Below are positions 33,465 through 45,786 of a DNA stretch of 64,000 nt, piece after piece. The notes under the pieces are model-generated. The model was not told the origin of the DNA and searched no databases. It saw only the letters and a program-made list of their open reading frames with translations. The position numbers and the translations under genes were made by a program. Source of the stretch: Regnicoccus frigidus (GTDB lineage Bacteria > Cyanobacteriota > Cyanobacteriia > PCC-6307 > Cyanobiaceae); contig JAOANE010000054.1 in assembly GCA_025194985.1 (NCBI GenBank), positions 231,826 to 295,825 of the forward strand, read 5' to 3'. Numbering within the stretch: position 1 is the first letter of the stretch; each line of letters opens with the position of its first letter.

Positions 33465-35407
33465 GCTTGCTCCTTCTCTGGCGCCTGGGCCCGCTGCACC
33501 GTGCCGATGAAGGCATCCTCAAGCGACTGGGGCACCGGGCGCAGCTCCTCCAGGCTGAGTTGCGCCTGGGCCAGCAGCGGCCGCAGCGTCTCGATCTCCC
33601 GTTCGGGATCATCCAGCACCAGATGCAGCCGATCCCCGAAACGGCTCACCCGCCACGACTGCCAGTGGCGGCGCAGCAGCAGGGTGGCGCGCTGGAGCTG
33701 ATCCGGCGGCAACACCAGCTCCAGCACCTGACCCGGCTGGGCAGCCTTGATCGCTTCGGGGCTGCCTTCGATCACATTTTCGCCGGCCACCATGAAGCAG
33801 AGCCGGTTGCACTGCTCCGCTTCCTCCAGGTAGTGGGTGGTCACCAAGATGGCAGTGCCGCGGCGGGCGAAGTCGTTGATCAGGCTCCAGAACTGGCGCC
33901 GCGCCAGGGGATCCACCCCGGAGGTGGGCTCATCGAGAAAGAGCACCTCCGGATCGTGCAGCACTGCCGCACCGAAGGCCACCCGCTGCTTCCAACCGCC
34001 GGGCAGCCGCGCGGTGAGCATCTGCTCCTGGCCCTGGAGGCCGCAGCTGGCAATCACCCAGTCGATGCGCGGTTGGCGCAGGGGGCCGGGAATGCCATAG
34101 ACCCCGGCGTAGAACTCCAGGTTCTCGCGGATCGAGAGATCGTCGTAGAGGGTGAATTTCTGGCTCATGTAGCCGATCCGCCGCAGCAGATCCGGCCCCC
34201 GCAGCTGCTCCGACTCCCCCGCCAGCACGATCTGGCCGGAGCTGGGGGCCAGCAGACCGCAGAGCATCTTGATCGTGGTGGTCTTGCCCGCACCATTGGC
34301 CCCCAGCAGACCGAAGATCTCGCCGTAGCGAATCTCCAGCGTCAGCTGCCGCACGGCCTCGAAGTTCCCGAAACGGCGGCTCAGGTTGCGGGCGTCAATG
34401 GCGAGATCGGAGCGGTGGCGGCGCACGGCCTGGGGCTGGGGGAAGGGCAGCAGCGGCAGCTCCCCGGCCTGGCGGCGCTGGCGGATCACGACCACATTCT
34501 CAAGTGTTGGGCTGCTGCGGCGCAGCTCCTGCAGCGGCAAACCCTCCTGGCGAAACAGCTCTCGCACCTGGGCTTCGCCCGCGGCCGCATCGTTCACCAG
34601 CAGATCGAGCCGATCGCCAAAGGTCTGCACGTCAACGATCGCGCCACCGCGCAGCAGCGGTTCAGCCGCCACCGGCGCAGCCCCCCGCAGCTCCAGCCGG
34701 CTCAGGCCCAGCTCCCGTTTCAGCTCAGCCGGGCTGCCCAGGCTCTCGAGGCGCCCCTGCTGCACAAGGGCGATGCGGTGGCAGCGCTCGGCCTCCACCA
34801 GATCAGGGGTGGCCACCACGATCGTGACCCCCTCCTCCGCCAGGGTGGTGAGCACGTCCCAGAAGTCGCGGCGCGACACCGGATCCACTCCAGTGGTGGG
34901 TTCATCGAGCAGCAACAGCTGGGGTCTGTCGATCAGGGCGCAGCAGAGGGCCAGCTTCTGCTTCATGCCACCGGAGAGCTGGCTGGCCAGACGATCGGCG
35001 AAGGGCTCCAGACCCAGGCGTCTGAGCAGGGAGCCGCGCCGCTCCCGCCAGAGCTCGGTGGGCACCAGCCGCAGGCCGGCCACATAGCGCAGGTTCTCCT
35101 CAACACTGAGGTCGGGGTACTGGGAGAACTGCTGGGTCAGGTAGCCAATCCGCTCACGGGCCTCGTGGGGCGGCCGGCCCAGCACCCGCACCTGGCCATC
35201 ACTGGGCTCGATCACCCCAGCGAGGATGTGAAACGTGCTGGTTTTGCCGGCGCCATCGGGACCGATCAGCCCGAAGATTTCCCCGGCCCGCACGCTGAAT
35301 TCCAGACCGGCCACAGCCGGGCGGCTGCCGTAGCGCTTGTGCAGCCCCACCACGCTCACCACCACAGCGGTGGCGGCGGCGGGATCAGGGGGTGAGGATT
35401 TCGGCAT
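33461..35407 (-). CDS. ABC transporter ATPase with two fused nucleotide-binding domains (YbhF-like)
   Basis: 648 residues from ATG 35407. NBD1 has Walker A GPDGAGKTS (about 49-57), signature LSGGMKQKLALC and Walker B LLLLDEPTTGVDP. NBD2 has Walker A GANGAGKTTT, the degenerate signature LPGGWKQRVAFG and Walker B VLFLDEPTSGVDP. The odd second signature also occurs in YbhF proteins. The fused ATPase drives export through the two permeases downstream. The first 23 bases overlap the end of the HlyD gene. Frames upstream of 35407 read through that gene in another frame and are not real. Confidence 0.93.
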   Translation of the reverse strand: MPKSSPPDPAAATAVVVSVVGLHKRYGSRPAVAGLEFSVRAGEIFGLIGPDGAGKTSTFHILAGVIEPSDGQVRVLGRPPHEARERIGYLTQQFSQYPDLSVEENLRYVAGLRLVPTELWRERRGSLLRRLGLEPFADRLASQLSGGMKQKLALCCALIDRPQLLLLDEPTTGVDPVSRRDFWDVLTTLAEEGVTIVVATPDLVEAERCHRIALVQQGRLESLGSPAELKRELGLSRLELRGAAPVAAEPLLRGGAIVDVQTFGDRLDLLVNDAAAGEAQVRELFRQEGLPLQELRRSSPTLENVVVIRQRRQAGELPLLPFPQPQAVRRHRSDLAIDARNLSRRFGNFEAVRQLTLEIRYGEIFGLLGANGAGKTTTIKMLCGLLAPSSGQIVLAGESEQLRGPDLLRRIGYMSQKFTLYDDLSIRENLEFYAGVYGIPGPLRQPRIDWVIASCGLQGQEQMLTARLPGGWKQRVAFGAAVLHDPEVLFLDEPTSGVDPLARRQFWSLINDFARRGTAILVTTHYLEEAEQCNRLCFMVAGENVIEGSPEAIKAAQPGQVLELVLPPDQLQRATLLLRRHWQSWRVSRFGDRLHLVLDDPEREIETLRPLLAQAQLSLEELRPVPQSLEDAFIGTVQRAQAPEKEQA

Positions 35408-36524
35408 CGGCGGGCATGCCCGGTTTGGCGTTACCGGCCGGGTTGTCGATCGCCAGCTTGAGACCGAACACCTGGCGCACCCGGTCGCGCTGGAAATAGA
35501 TGGTCTCGGGAGTGAAGGAGGCCTGGGCATCAACCTCCACCACTCGGGCTGCCAGCGGTTGGCTGGGATCGGAATCCAGGAAGATCCGGGCCCGTTGCCC
35601 CAGGCGCACCCGGCCGAGATCCCCCTGGGGAATGAAGCCGCGCAAGTACACCGTGGCGGGATCGAGCAGGGTGAGCAGGATGCGGCCGCTGGCCACCACC
35701 GCACCAGGCTCGACGCTGCGGGAGATCACCACGGCGGCCAGGGGCGAGCGGATGCTCAAGTAAGCGGCTTCCGCTTTCACCTGCTGCTCCGCCGCCTGGG
35801 CACTGCGCACATCACTCTCTGCGGCCAGCACCCGGGAGAGGGCGCGCTGGCGCTGGTCACCCAGGGCCTGCAGCTGGGCCGCGCGGATGGAGGGATTGAG
35901 ACCGGTGGAGGCGGCCAGCGCCAGGGCGCCGCGGGCCGCCTCCACCTGGCGCTGCTGGGCGGTCACCACGGCTTCGGCGGTTTCGAGGGCGGTGCGGTCT
36001 TGATCCAGCGACTGGCGCGAAGCGGCACCCTGCCGCACCAACGAGTCCGTGCGCCCCAGGGTGACCTTGGCCAGCCGTTGCTGGGCCTGGGCCTGGGCCA
36101 GCTGGGCTTCGGCGCTGGCCAGGTAGGCCTTGGCCTGCACCACCCGGCCCAGGTTGTCCTGCTCGGCCTGGGCCACGGTCAGGCGGGATTCGCGGATCTG
36201 GCTGTCGACCACATCGATCTGAGAGCGGTCCTGGCTCAACTGCTGGCGGGAGGAAGCCAGCCGCGCCTGGGCGCCGCGCAGGCGGGCGCGCACCTCCTCG
36301 TCATCGAGGCGAACCAGCAGCTGCCCGGCCTTGACGCGCTCCCCCTCGCGAACCGTGACCTCAGCCACACGGCCGCCGATCCTGGCCCCGAGATCCGTTT
36401 CGTAGCCCTCGATGCGTCCACTCAGCTTCAAAGGGCCGCCGCTGGATCGCCCCAGCCACAGCCAGCCCGCCAGTCCAGCCACCGCGAGGATCACCCCACC
36501 ACCAATCAGCAGCTTCAGCCGCAT
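35385..36524 (-). CDS. HlyD-family periplasmic adaptor (YbhG-like)
   Basis: 379 residues from ATG 36524. One N-terminal helix (LLIGGGVILAVAGLAGWLWL) anchors it. A biotinyl-lipoyl half motif RIGGRVAEVTVREGERVKAGQLLVRLD follows, then a long coiled-coil hairpin of about 180 residues rich in Gln, Ala and Arg (about 75-255). The second half motif IRSPLAAVVISRSVEPGAVV and a beta-barrel come after that. Adaptors of this type join an inner-membrane exporter to the outer membrane. It is the first full gene of the exporter operon. A small pentapeptide frame overlaps its start by 10 bases. Confidence 0.92.
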   Translation of the reverse strand: MRLKLLIGGGVILAVAGLAGWLWLGRSSGGPLKLSGRIEGYETDLGARIGGRVAEVTVREGERVKAGQLLVRLDDEEVRARLRGAQARLASSRQQLSQDRSQIDVVDSQIRESRLTVAQAEQDNLGRVVQAKAYLASAEAQLAQAQAQQRLAKVTLGRTDSLVRQGAASRQSLDQDRTALETAEAVVTAQQRQVEAARGALALAASTGLNPSIRAAQLQALGDQRQRALSRVLAAESDVRSAQAAEQQVKAEAAYLSIRSPLAAVVISRSVEPGAVVASGRILLTLLDPATVYLRGFIPQGDLGRVRLGQRARIFLDSDPSQPLAARVVEVDAQASFTPETIYFQRDRVRQVFGLKLAIDNPAGNAKPGMPADAEILTP

Positions 36525-36685
36525 CCCTTGGGACCGACAGGCAGGCGAGCGTCCACCAGGCAGGCGCCGCTGAGATCGGCAGCGGTCAGATCGGCGTTGC
36601 GCAGGTTGGTGCCGTAGAGACAATCTTCGCGCAAGCTAGCCCCGCGCAACTGCGCGAGGACCTGCTCACGCCGCTTCTGCTCCAT
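36515..36685 (-). CDS. Short pentapeptide-repeat ORF, probable fragment
   Basis: 56 residues from ATG 36685. After a charged helical start (MEQKRREQVLAQ) come repeats of the A(D/N)LXX type: LRGASLREDCLYGTNLRNADLTAADLSGACLVDA. Real pentapeptide proteins have many more turns, so this is either a tiny protein or the leftover of a longer one. It overlaps the HlyD start by ten bases and would be cotranscribed with the exporter. Codon use is normal. Confidence 0.45.
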   Translation of the reverse strand: MEQKRREQVLAQLRGASLREDCLYGTNLRNADLTAADLSGACLVDARLPVGPKGCG

Positions 36686-36710
36686 CGAGATCGGGAAGGC
36701 GGCATGCAAC

Positions 36711-36979
36711 GACCCCAACGGCCAGCGCCCGGCCTTCGAGGCGGTGCTCAACGAAATGGAGAGCGAATTCAACCGCGGCCACTTTGATCGCAAGGTGCCG
36801 CTGAACCGTCTCCAAGACCTCAGCCCCGAGGAGAAGCAGGCCGACGAGAACACTCTGGTGAGCTCCTGCGTGTCGCAGTTCTCGGGTTTCCTGCTGTTCA
36901 AGGAACTCCCCAGGCGTCTGTTTCAGGCAGAGCGCCCCGAACTCGGACGGTTGTTGGCCCCAGGCCAAGCGCACGGTAT

Positions 36980-37004
<25 letters not shown>
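36711..37004 (+). pseudogene. Fragment of an AcsF-like diiron cyclase gene
   Basis: The plus strand reads FEAVLNEMESEFNRGHFDR, a middle PLNRLQDLSPEEK region and SSCVSQFSGFLLFKEL-RRL. This resembles the first helices of AcsF/ChlE (aerobic Mg-protoporphyrin monomethylester cyclase), where the EE...YN-HHF and SC-EFSGFLL-KEL segments carry iron ligands. The part before is missing, the ARHAG segment appears broken near 36965, and nothing follows before tpiA, so about 70 of about 350 residues remain. It is a remnant, not an active cyclase. Identity with AcsF is my alignment by eye. Confidence 0.55.
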
Positions 37005-37720
<716 letters not shown>

Positions 37721-37751
37721 AGGAACCCTTACCAGTGGAGCGATGGCCAAC

Positions 37752-37937
37752 TTAGGTGGAGGCAGGAACCTCCAGGTTGTGGCGCCCGAACGTCACCCTG
37801 TCGCCCGGGGTGAGCTGGCGGCCCCGGCGCAGCTCCACGTCCCCATTGACCTGGACCTCCCCCTGTTGCACCCGAAACTTCGCCTCGCCGCCTGTGGCCA
37901 CGAGCCCTTGCCATTTGAGGAATTGATCCAGGCGCAT
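37752..37937 (-). CDS. Small S4-domain RNA-binding protein
   Basis: 61 residues from ATG 37937. Almost the whole protein is an S4 RNA-binding fold: MRLDQFLKWQGLVATGGEAKFRVQQGEVQVNGDVE and then GDRVTFGRHNLEV. It resembles the single-domain YaaA/RqcP-related proteins that bind ribosomal RNA. The target here is not known. It is divergent from the ABC exporter gene by 50 bases and followed by tpiA on the same strand. Confidence 0.85.
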   Translation of the reverse strand: MRLDQFLKWQGLVATGGEAKFRVQQGEVQVNGDVELRRGRQLTPGDRVTFGRHNLEVPAST

Positions 37938-37987
37938 GGGTTCAGCCGCAGGCGGGGGCACTGAAACAGCGCTGATAAGGTCTGCCG

Positions 37988-39727
37988 ATGCTCGCACCCT
38001 CCCCGGCCGGCTTCCGTGGTCTGTTGCCGCTGCTGAAGCCCCATCGCCGCCGGCTCTGGGCCGGAGGGGTTTGCATGCTGGTGTTTGTGGCCTGCTGGCC
38101 CCTGCTGGCCTGGCTGGCCGGTCAGCTGATCCCGGCGATCGGTGCCGGCGATTTCCCCACCGTGCTGCGGGTGATCCTGCAGGCCCTGGCGGTGTTTCTG
38201 CTGCAGAAACTGGCCCAGTTCGGCCAGGACACCCTGCTGGCCTCCCCGGCCCTGCAGGTCAGCCAGGCCCTGCGCAGCCAGTTGTTCGCCCGCCTGCAGA
38301 AGCTGGAATTCGGCGCGCTCGAGAAGCTCTCGGCCGGCGATCTCACCTATCGCCTCACCGAGGACGCCGACCGGGTCGGTGAAGTGATCTACAAAACCAT
38401 CCAAGACAGCACCCCGAGCCTGCTGCAGCTGGTGGTGGTCTTCGGCTACATGGTCTTCCTGGATTGGAAGCTGTCGATGGCCACCTTGCTGCTGGCCCCG
38501 CTGGTGGCGGTCTTGGTGAGTGCCTTCGGTGCCCGGGTGATGGCCGCTGCCGAACGCAGCCAGAAACAGGTGAGTGAACTGGCGGGGCTGCTGGGCGAAG
38601 CGATCAGCGGTCTGCCGCTGGTGCGCGCCTACGCCGCTGAACCCTGGTTGCAGCAACGCTTCGAGCAGGAGATCGACCTGCACCGCCGTGCCCGCTACCG
38701 CACCCTCAAGCTGCTGGCCCTGCAACACCCCGTGGTGGGCTTCATCGAAGCGGCCGGCATCCTCTCGGTGCTGCTGATCGGCGCCTCGCGGATCCAGGCC
38801 GGAGGCCTCGACAGCCAGGGGTTCAGCAGTTATGTGGCGGCCCTGCTGATGCTGATCGATCCGATCTCCCACCTCACCACCAACTACAACGAGTTTCAGC
38901 AGGGTCAGGCCTCGCTGCGGCGCCTACGGGCGATTGAAGCGGAGGCCGTGGAAACTCCCGATCCGATCGATGCCAGGCCGCTGGGCTCGGTGCGTGGGGA
39001 GCTGCGCCTGGAGGGCGTCTGGTTCGGCTACGACCCGACCAAACCGGTGTTGCGCAACCTCCAGCTCACAGCGGCCCCTGGCCAGCTCGTCGCCTTGGTG
39101 GGGCCGTCGGGAGCCGGCAAGAGCACCCTCTTTTCCCTGTTGCTGCGCTTCAACACCGCCCAGCGCGGTCGGGTGCTGCTCGACGGCCAGGACCTGGCCG
39201 GCCTGCGCGCCGCCGATCTGCGCCGTGCCATCGCCCTGGTGCCCCAGCAGAGCTCCGTGTTCTCCGGAACGGTGGCAGAGGCGATCCGCTTCGGACGTCC
39301 AGCCAGCAGCGAGCAGGTGCGCCAGGCAGCACGGCTGGCCAATGCCGCTGACTTCATCGAAGCCCTGCCGGGTGGCTACGCGGCCCGGATCGAGGAGCGG
39401 GGCAGCAATTTTTCCGGCGGTCAACTGCAACGGCTGGCGATTGCCCGGGCCGTGCTCGGCAACCCGGCCGTGCTGCTGCTCGATGAGGCCACCAGCGCCC
39501 TCGATGCTGAATCCGAGCAGGCGGTGCAACAGGGCCTGGAGCAAGCGATGGCTGGTCGCACCGTGCTGGTGATTGCCCATCGCCTCGCCACCGTGCAGGG
39601 AGCCGACCAGATCCTGGTGCTCGAGGCCGGTGGCATCGTTGAGCAGGGCAGCCACGACCAGTTGATGGCCCGCGACGGCCGTTACCGTGAACTCTGCAAT
39701 CGACAGCTGATCCGGGTCGCGGCCTGA
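37988..39727 (+). CDS. ABC exporter, fused permease-ATPase (MsbA/LmrA type)
   Basis: 579 residues. The first about 320 residues contain six membrane helices of the type I exporter fold (LWAGGVCMLVFVACWPLLAWL, LLQLVVVFGYMVFLDWKL, and so on). The ATPase domain has Walker A VGPSGAGKST (near residue 378), Q loop VPQQSSVFSGTV, signature NFSGGQLQRLAIAR, Walker B VLLLDEATSALD and His switch VIAHRL. As a half-transporter it must dimerise. Related proteins flip lipids or export drugs and peptides; the substrate is unknown. It is divergent from the S4 gene. Confidence 0.93.
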   Translation: MLAPSPAGFRGLLPLLKPHRRRLWAGGVCMLVFVACWPLLAWLAGQLIPAIGAGDFPTVLRVILQALAVFLLQKLAQFGQDTLLASPALQVSQALRSQLFARLQKLEFGALEKLSAGDLTYRLTEDADRVGEVIYKTIQDSTPSLLQLVVVFGYMVFLDWKLSMATLLLAPLVAVLVSAFGARVMAAAERSQKQVSELAGLLGEAISGLPLVRAYAAEPWLQQRFEQEIDLHRRARYRTLKLLALQHPVVGFIEAAGILSVLLIGASRIQAGGLDSQGFSSYVAALLMLIDPISHLTTNYNEFQQGQASLRRLRAIEAEAVETPDPIDARPLGSVRGELRLEGVWFGYDPTKPVLRNLQLTAAPGQLVALVGPSGAGKSTLFSLLLRFNTAQRGRVLLDGQDLAGLRAADLRRAIALVPQQSSVFSGTVAEAIRFGRPASSEQVRQAARLANAADFIEALPGGYAARIEERGSNFSGGQLQRLAIARAVLGNPAVLLLDEATSALDAESEQAVQQGLEQAMAGRTVLVIAHRLATVQGADQILVLEAGGIVEQGSHDQLMARDGRYRELCNRQLIRVAA

Positions 39728-39772
39728 GGGCCAGGCGGGCCGTAACGTTCACTCACCTCGCTTGCTACTGCC

Positions 39773-40003
39773 TTGACCAATCCTGCTTCCCTCCCGCCGG
39801 TGCTCACCTTCGAGGGCAAGCGCTACGACCTCAACACCCTTCCAGACGATGTGAAGGAACTGGTGCGTGGCATGCAGGTGGCGGATGCCCAGTTGCGTTT
39901 CCACGAAGACACCCTCAAGGTGCTGGCGGTTGGGCGGCAGTCGATGGCGTTCCAGCTCAACGAACGCCTCAAGGGCATCACGGCGCTTCCCGAAGGCGGC
40001 TGA
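39773..40003 (+). CDS. Small DUF6447-like protein
   Basis: 76 residues from TTG 39773. The pattern PVLTFEGKRYDLNTLPDDVKELVRGMQVADAQLRFHEDTLK then VLAVGRQSMAFQLNERL resembles the small cyanobacterial DUF6447 family. A beta hairpin at the start and a long helix after it are predicted from the sequence. The function is unknown. It follows the ABC exporter by 45 bases on the same strand. Confidence 0.65.
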   Translation: MTNPASLPPVLTFEGKRYDLNTLPDDVKELVRGMQVADAQLRFHEDTLKVLAVGRQSMAFQLNERLKGITALPEGG

Positions 40004-40069
40004 ATGGCGGCTGAAGGCTAATTCAGCCACCTTTCGTGAAGCAACCGTTGGGGATTCAAGCCAGCGGGC

Positions 40070-40756
40070 TCAATGGGCCGTGAGCTCTTCGAAACGGAAG
40101 GTCTGACGGCTGGCCGGCTGGCTTTCACCATCGGCTCCGCTGAAGGCCTCGGTGGCGATCACCCGTTCGCTCAGCACCCAGGGGCCCTGGCCGCCGAGTG
40201 GCACGAAGGTGTCGGTGAAGCTGCTCTTGCCACCTTTGGCCGCGCCGCTGGCGGGGTCGGTGTAGAGGCTGCTGTAGGTGTGGCTGAGGTAGCCGGCACC
40301 AGTGTCGGTGGTGCTGCCGGTGTAGATCGTCACCACCGTGCCGTGGATGTGGCGGTGCACCATCGTCACCACATCGTTAGCGATGCGATAGCGATCGCCG
40401 CTGTTCTTGCCGCCCACGATCACCTCAACGCCCACCTCATTGGTGTCACCGGCGGTGAAGGTGTTGGCGCCGTGGGTCTGCTCGAAGCTGCGGCGCACCC
40501 GGTGGATGCAGACCTCCCAGAGCTGGGAGCCCACCGCTTTGCTGATGGTCTCGTCGTCGATGCCCTCCACGTTCGCCTTGAGGTCGGCGCCCACCATGAA
40601 ACGGCCTTCGGCGCGCTGGCCCTCCTGCTCCCAGACGCAACGGCCCGCGTAGCCGCCAAAGCCCGGTTCCCAGGTGTAGCGGTTCTGGTAGGCCGCCTGG
40701 AAGAGCTCGCGCAGGTCGGTGCCTGGGGCGGTGCTGGCGGGGGCGGAGATGGTCAA
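40070..40756 (-). CDS. DUF3386 family protein
   Basis: 228 residues from TTG 40756; the frame is open further upstream but would run into carB, and no ATG is available. Family segments are DLRELFQAAYQNRYTWEPGFGGYAG, ADLKANVEGIDDETISKAVGSQLWEVCIHRVRR and GTVVTIYTGSTTDTGAGYLSHTYSSLY. It is rich in beta strands. It is known only as a conserved cyanobacterial family. It follows carB by 28 bases on the same strand, so it is probably cotranscribed. Confidence 0.8.
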   Translation of the reverse strand: MTISAPASTAPGTDLRELFQAAYQNRYTWEPGFGGYAGRCVWEQEGQRAEGRFMVGADLKANVEGIDDETISKAVGSQLWEVCIHRVRRSFEQTHGANTFTAGDTNEVGVEVIVGGKNSGDRYRIANDVVTMVHRHIHGTVVTIYTGSTTDTGAGYLSHTYSSLYTDPASGAAKGGKSSFTDTFVPLGGQGPWVLSERVIATEAFSGADGESQPASRQTFRFEELTAH

Positions 40757-40784
40757 AACAATCGAATCAGAGATGGATGCGATC

Positions 40785-44135
<3,351 letters not shown>

Positions 44136-44236
44136 GGGATGGGTGAGGGGCCAAACGGGCTTAGCCTCTCACGCACCCCGATGGTTCTGCTGCCCTTCGC
44201 TGGCGGCCGATCTCGCTAATATGCAGGATCGAAACG

Positions 44237-44887
44237 ATGTCCGCCGGTTTCATGAGCGAACTCCAGCGCCTGAAGGGGCTCCTCCCTCCGGAGATGCAGA
44301 GCTGGGTGTTTGTGGAAGCCGCCGCCTCTGCCGATCCTGCCTTGATCTCGATCGAAGAGATTGGTCGCGATGAGGTGGAGATCCAGGTGGATCTCGATCA
44401 GTGGGATCAGCTGGCCCTCGATCACCGCAACCTGCTCTTCTGGCACGAGGTGGGCCGGGTGCAGAACGATGCGGTGCCCCGTGACGGTTGGGAGATGGCC
44501 GCCCTGGCGATCGGCCTGGGCGGTGCGATCGGTGAGCTCTGGGTGCAGGACGGCCTGTTGCTGATGATGGCCATGGGCCTCTCGGGATTTGCCGGCTACC
44601 GGCTGTATCTCAAGAACAACTCTGAGAAGCGCTTGCAGGACGCCATTGCCGCCGACGAGCGGGCCATTTCCCTGGCCACCCGCTTCGGCTACAGCCTGCC
44701 CAACGCTTACAAGAGCCTGGGTGGCGCCCTGAAAGAGCGGGTGGAACAGACCCGCAAGAAACGCAAACGCTCCTTCTACGAAGACCGCCTCGAAGCCCTG
44801 CGCAAGAGTGCGGAGAAAGCGCGTGCCGAAATGGCCCAACAGCAGGGAAGTCGCCAGTCCGTCACCAGTGAGAACGTCTATGGATAG
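44237..44887 (+). CDS. DUF3318 family membrane protein
   Basis: 216 residues from ATG 44237; ATG 44252 (MSELQRLKGLLPPEMQ) is as good. A TAATAT -10-like hexamer at 44217-44222 would leave a very short leader before 44237 and favours the second ATG. The N-terminal half contains ALDHRNLLFWHEVGRVQNDAVPRDGWEMAALAIGLGG with the HE pair typical of the family, then a hydrophobic segment (LWVQDGLLLMMAMGLSGFAGY) and a basic coiled tail. The function is unknown. rsfS overlaps its end by eight bases. Confidence 0.82.
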   Translation: MSAGFMSELQRLKGLLPPEMQSWVFVEAAASADPALISIEEIGRDEVEIQVDLDQWDQLALDHRNLLFWHEVGRVQNDAVPRDGWEMAALAIGLGGAIGELWVQDGLLLMMAMGLSGFAGYRLYLKNNSEKRLQDAIAADERAISLATRFGYSLPNAYKSLGGALKERVEQTRKKRKRSFYEDRLEALRKSAEKARAEMAQQQGSRQSVTSENVYG

Positions 44888-45326
44888 TGATCAGCTCGCC
44901 CGGCTGGCTGCCGAGGCCTGCGACGACCGCAAGGCCGTGGATATTTGCCTGATCCGGGTGGATGAGGTGTCGTCACTGGCCGACTGGTTCGTGATCTGCT
45001 CCGGCCTCTCCGATGTTCAGGTGCGGGCGATTGCCCGCTCGGTCGAAGACCGTCTGGAGCTTGAAGCCACCCGCCTGCCCCGCGGCAAGGAGGGTCAGCG
45101 TGAAGGCCACTGGGTTCTGCTCGACTACGGCGAATTGATCGTCCATGTGCTCAGCGCCCGCGATCGTGAGTATTACGACCTCGAAGCGTTCTGGGGGCAC
45201 GGCGAACAGGTGCCGTTCTTAAGCTCAAGCTCCTTCCCGCCCGACGAGATTCCGCCGTTGCGCCCCCATGGATCAGGCCTGCCCGTCCCCACCCTGTCCG
45301 GTGCCGACGAACCAGCGGCCCCTTGA
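44880..45326 (+). CDS. rsfS: Ribosome silencing factor RsfS
   Basis: 148 residues from ATG 44880. The core of about 110 residues has LAAEACDDRKAVDICLIRV, ADWFVICSGLSDVQVRAIARSVEDRL and GHWVLLDYGELIVHVLSARDREYYDLEAFW, the RsfS/Iojap signature. RsfS binds ribosomal protein uL14 and blocks joining of the subunits in starvation. A C-terminal tail of about 35 residues rich in Ser and Pro is extra. It overlaps the DUF3318 gene by eight bases and the CGLD27 gene by 59, so the three are one transcription unit. Confidence 0.93.
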   Translation: MDSDQLARLAAEACDDRKAVDICLIRVDEVSSLADWFVICSGLSDVQVRAIARSVEDRLELEATRLPRGKEGQREGHWVLLDYGELIVHVLSARDREYYDLEAFWGHGEQVPFLSSSSFPPDEIPPLRPHGSGLPVPTLSGADEPAAP

Positions 45327-45771
45327 GGAGTACCGCCAACTCTGTGCGTCCTGGTTTTTCACCTGGCCGGCAGTCAAGGCTTCTGGCCTGATCCGCCCCC
45401 TGGCCTGGTGTTGGCTGATCAGCCTGCCGCTCTCTCTGTTGATTGCCAGTGGCAGCTGGCCCCTGCGTCACAACCTTCCCCGGCTCGTTTTGGTGGCTGC
45501 CGTCTTCGCCGTGCTGCCGGCGGTGTTTTTGTTGCTGCGTCAATGGCTGGGTTGGAGCTACGTGCACAGGCGCCTGCGATCTGAGCGGGTGGAGTACGAA
45601 GAATCCGGTTGGTATGACGGCCAGGTGTGGGAGAAGCCCCTGGCGTGGCGCCAGCAGGATCTGCTGGTGGCCCTGCATGAAGTCCGTCCCGTGCTGGCGC
45701 GGCTTGAACTGGGACTGGGGCTGGCCGCGGGCTTAATTCTGCTCGGTACCGGGCTCTGCCAGGCTCTTTGA
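45268..45771 (+). CDS. CGLD27 family membrane protein (DUF1230)
   Basis: 167 residues, ATG 45268. It has the family start CPVPTNQRPLEEYRQLCASWFFTWP, two hydrophobic hairpin helices (LIRPLAWCWLISLPLSLLIA and RLVLVAAVFAVLPAVFLLLRQ) and the conserved SERVEYEESGWYDGQVWEKPLAWRQQDLL. A final helix (LELGLGLAAGLILLGTGL) closes the protein. CGLD27 is conserved in cyanobacteria, algae and plants; in plants it has been linked to iron use and photosynthetic acclimation. The CPVP motif lies at residues 10-13, so the 59-base overlap with rsfS is real, not a start error. Confidence 0.88.
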   Translation: MDQACPSPPCPVPTNQRPLEEYRQLCASWFFTWPAVKASGLIRPLAWCWLISLPLSLLIASGSWPLRHNLPRLVLVAAVFAVLPAVFLLLRQWLGWSYVHRRLRSERVEYEESGWYDGQVWEKPLAWRQQDLLVALHEVRPVLARLELGLGLAAGLILLGTGLCQAL

Positions 45772-45786
45772 AAAAGCACTGACGAT

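Noticed and set aside
33467..35395. Long open frame antisense to the twin ATPase gene
   Set aside because: The opposite strand has two full ABC domains with all motifs; this frame is its GC shadow.
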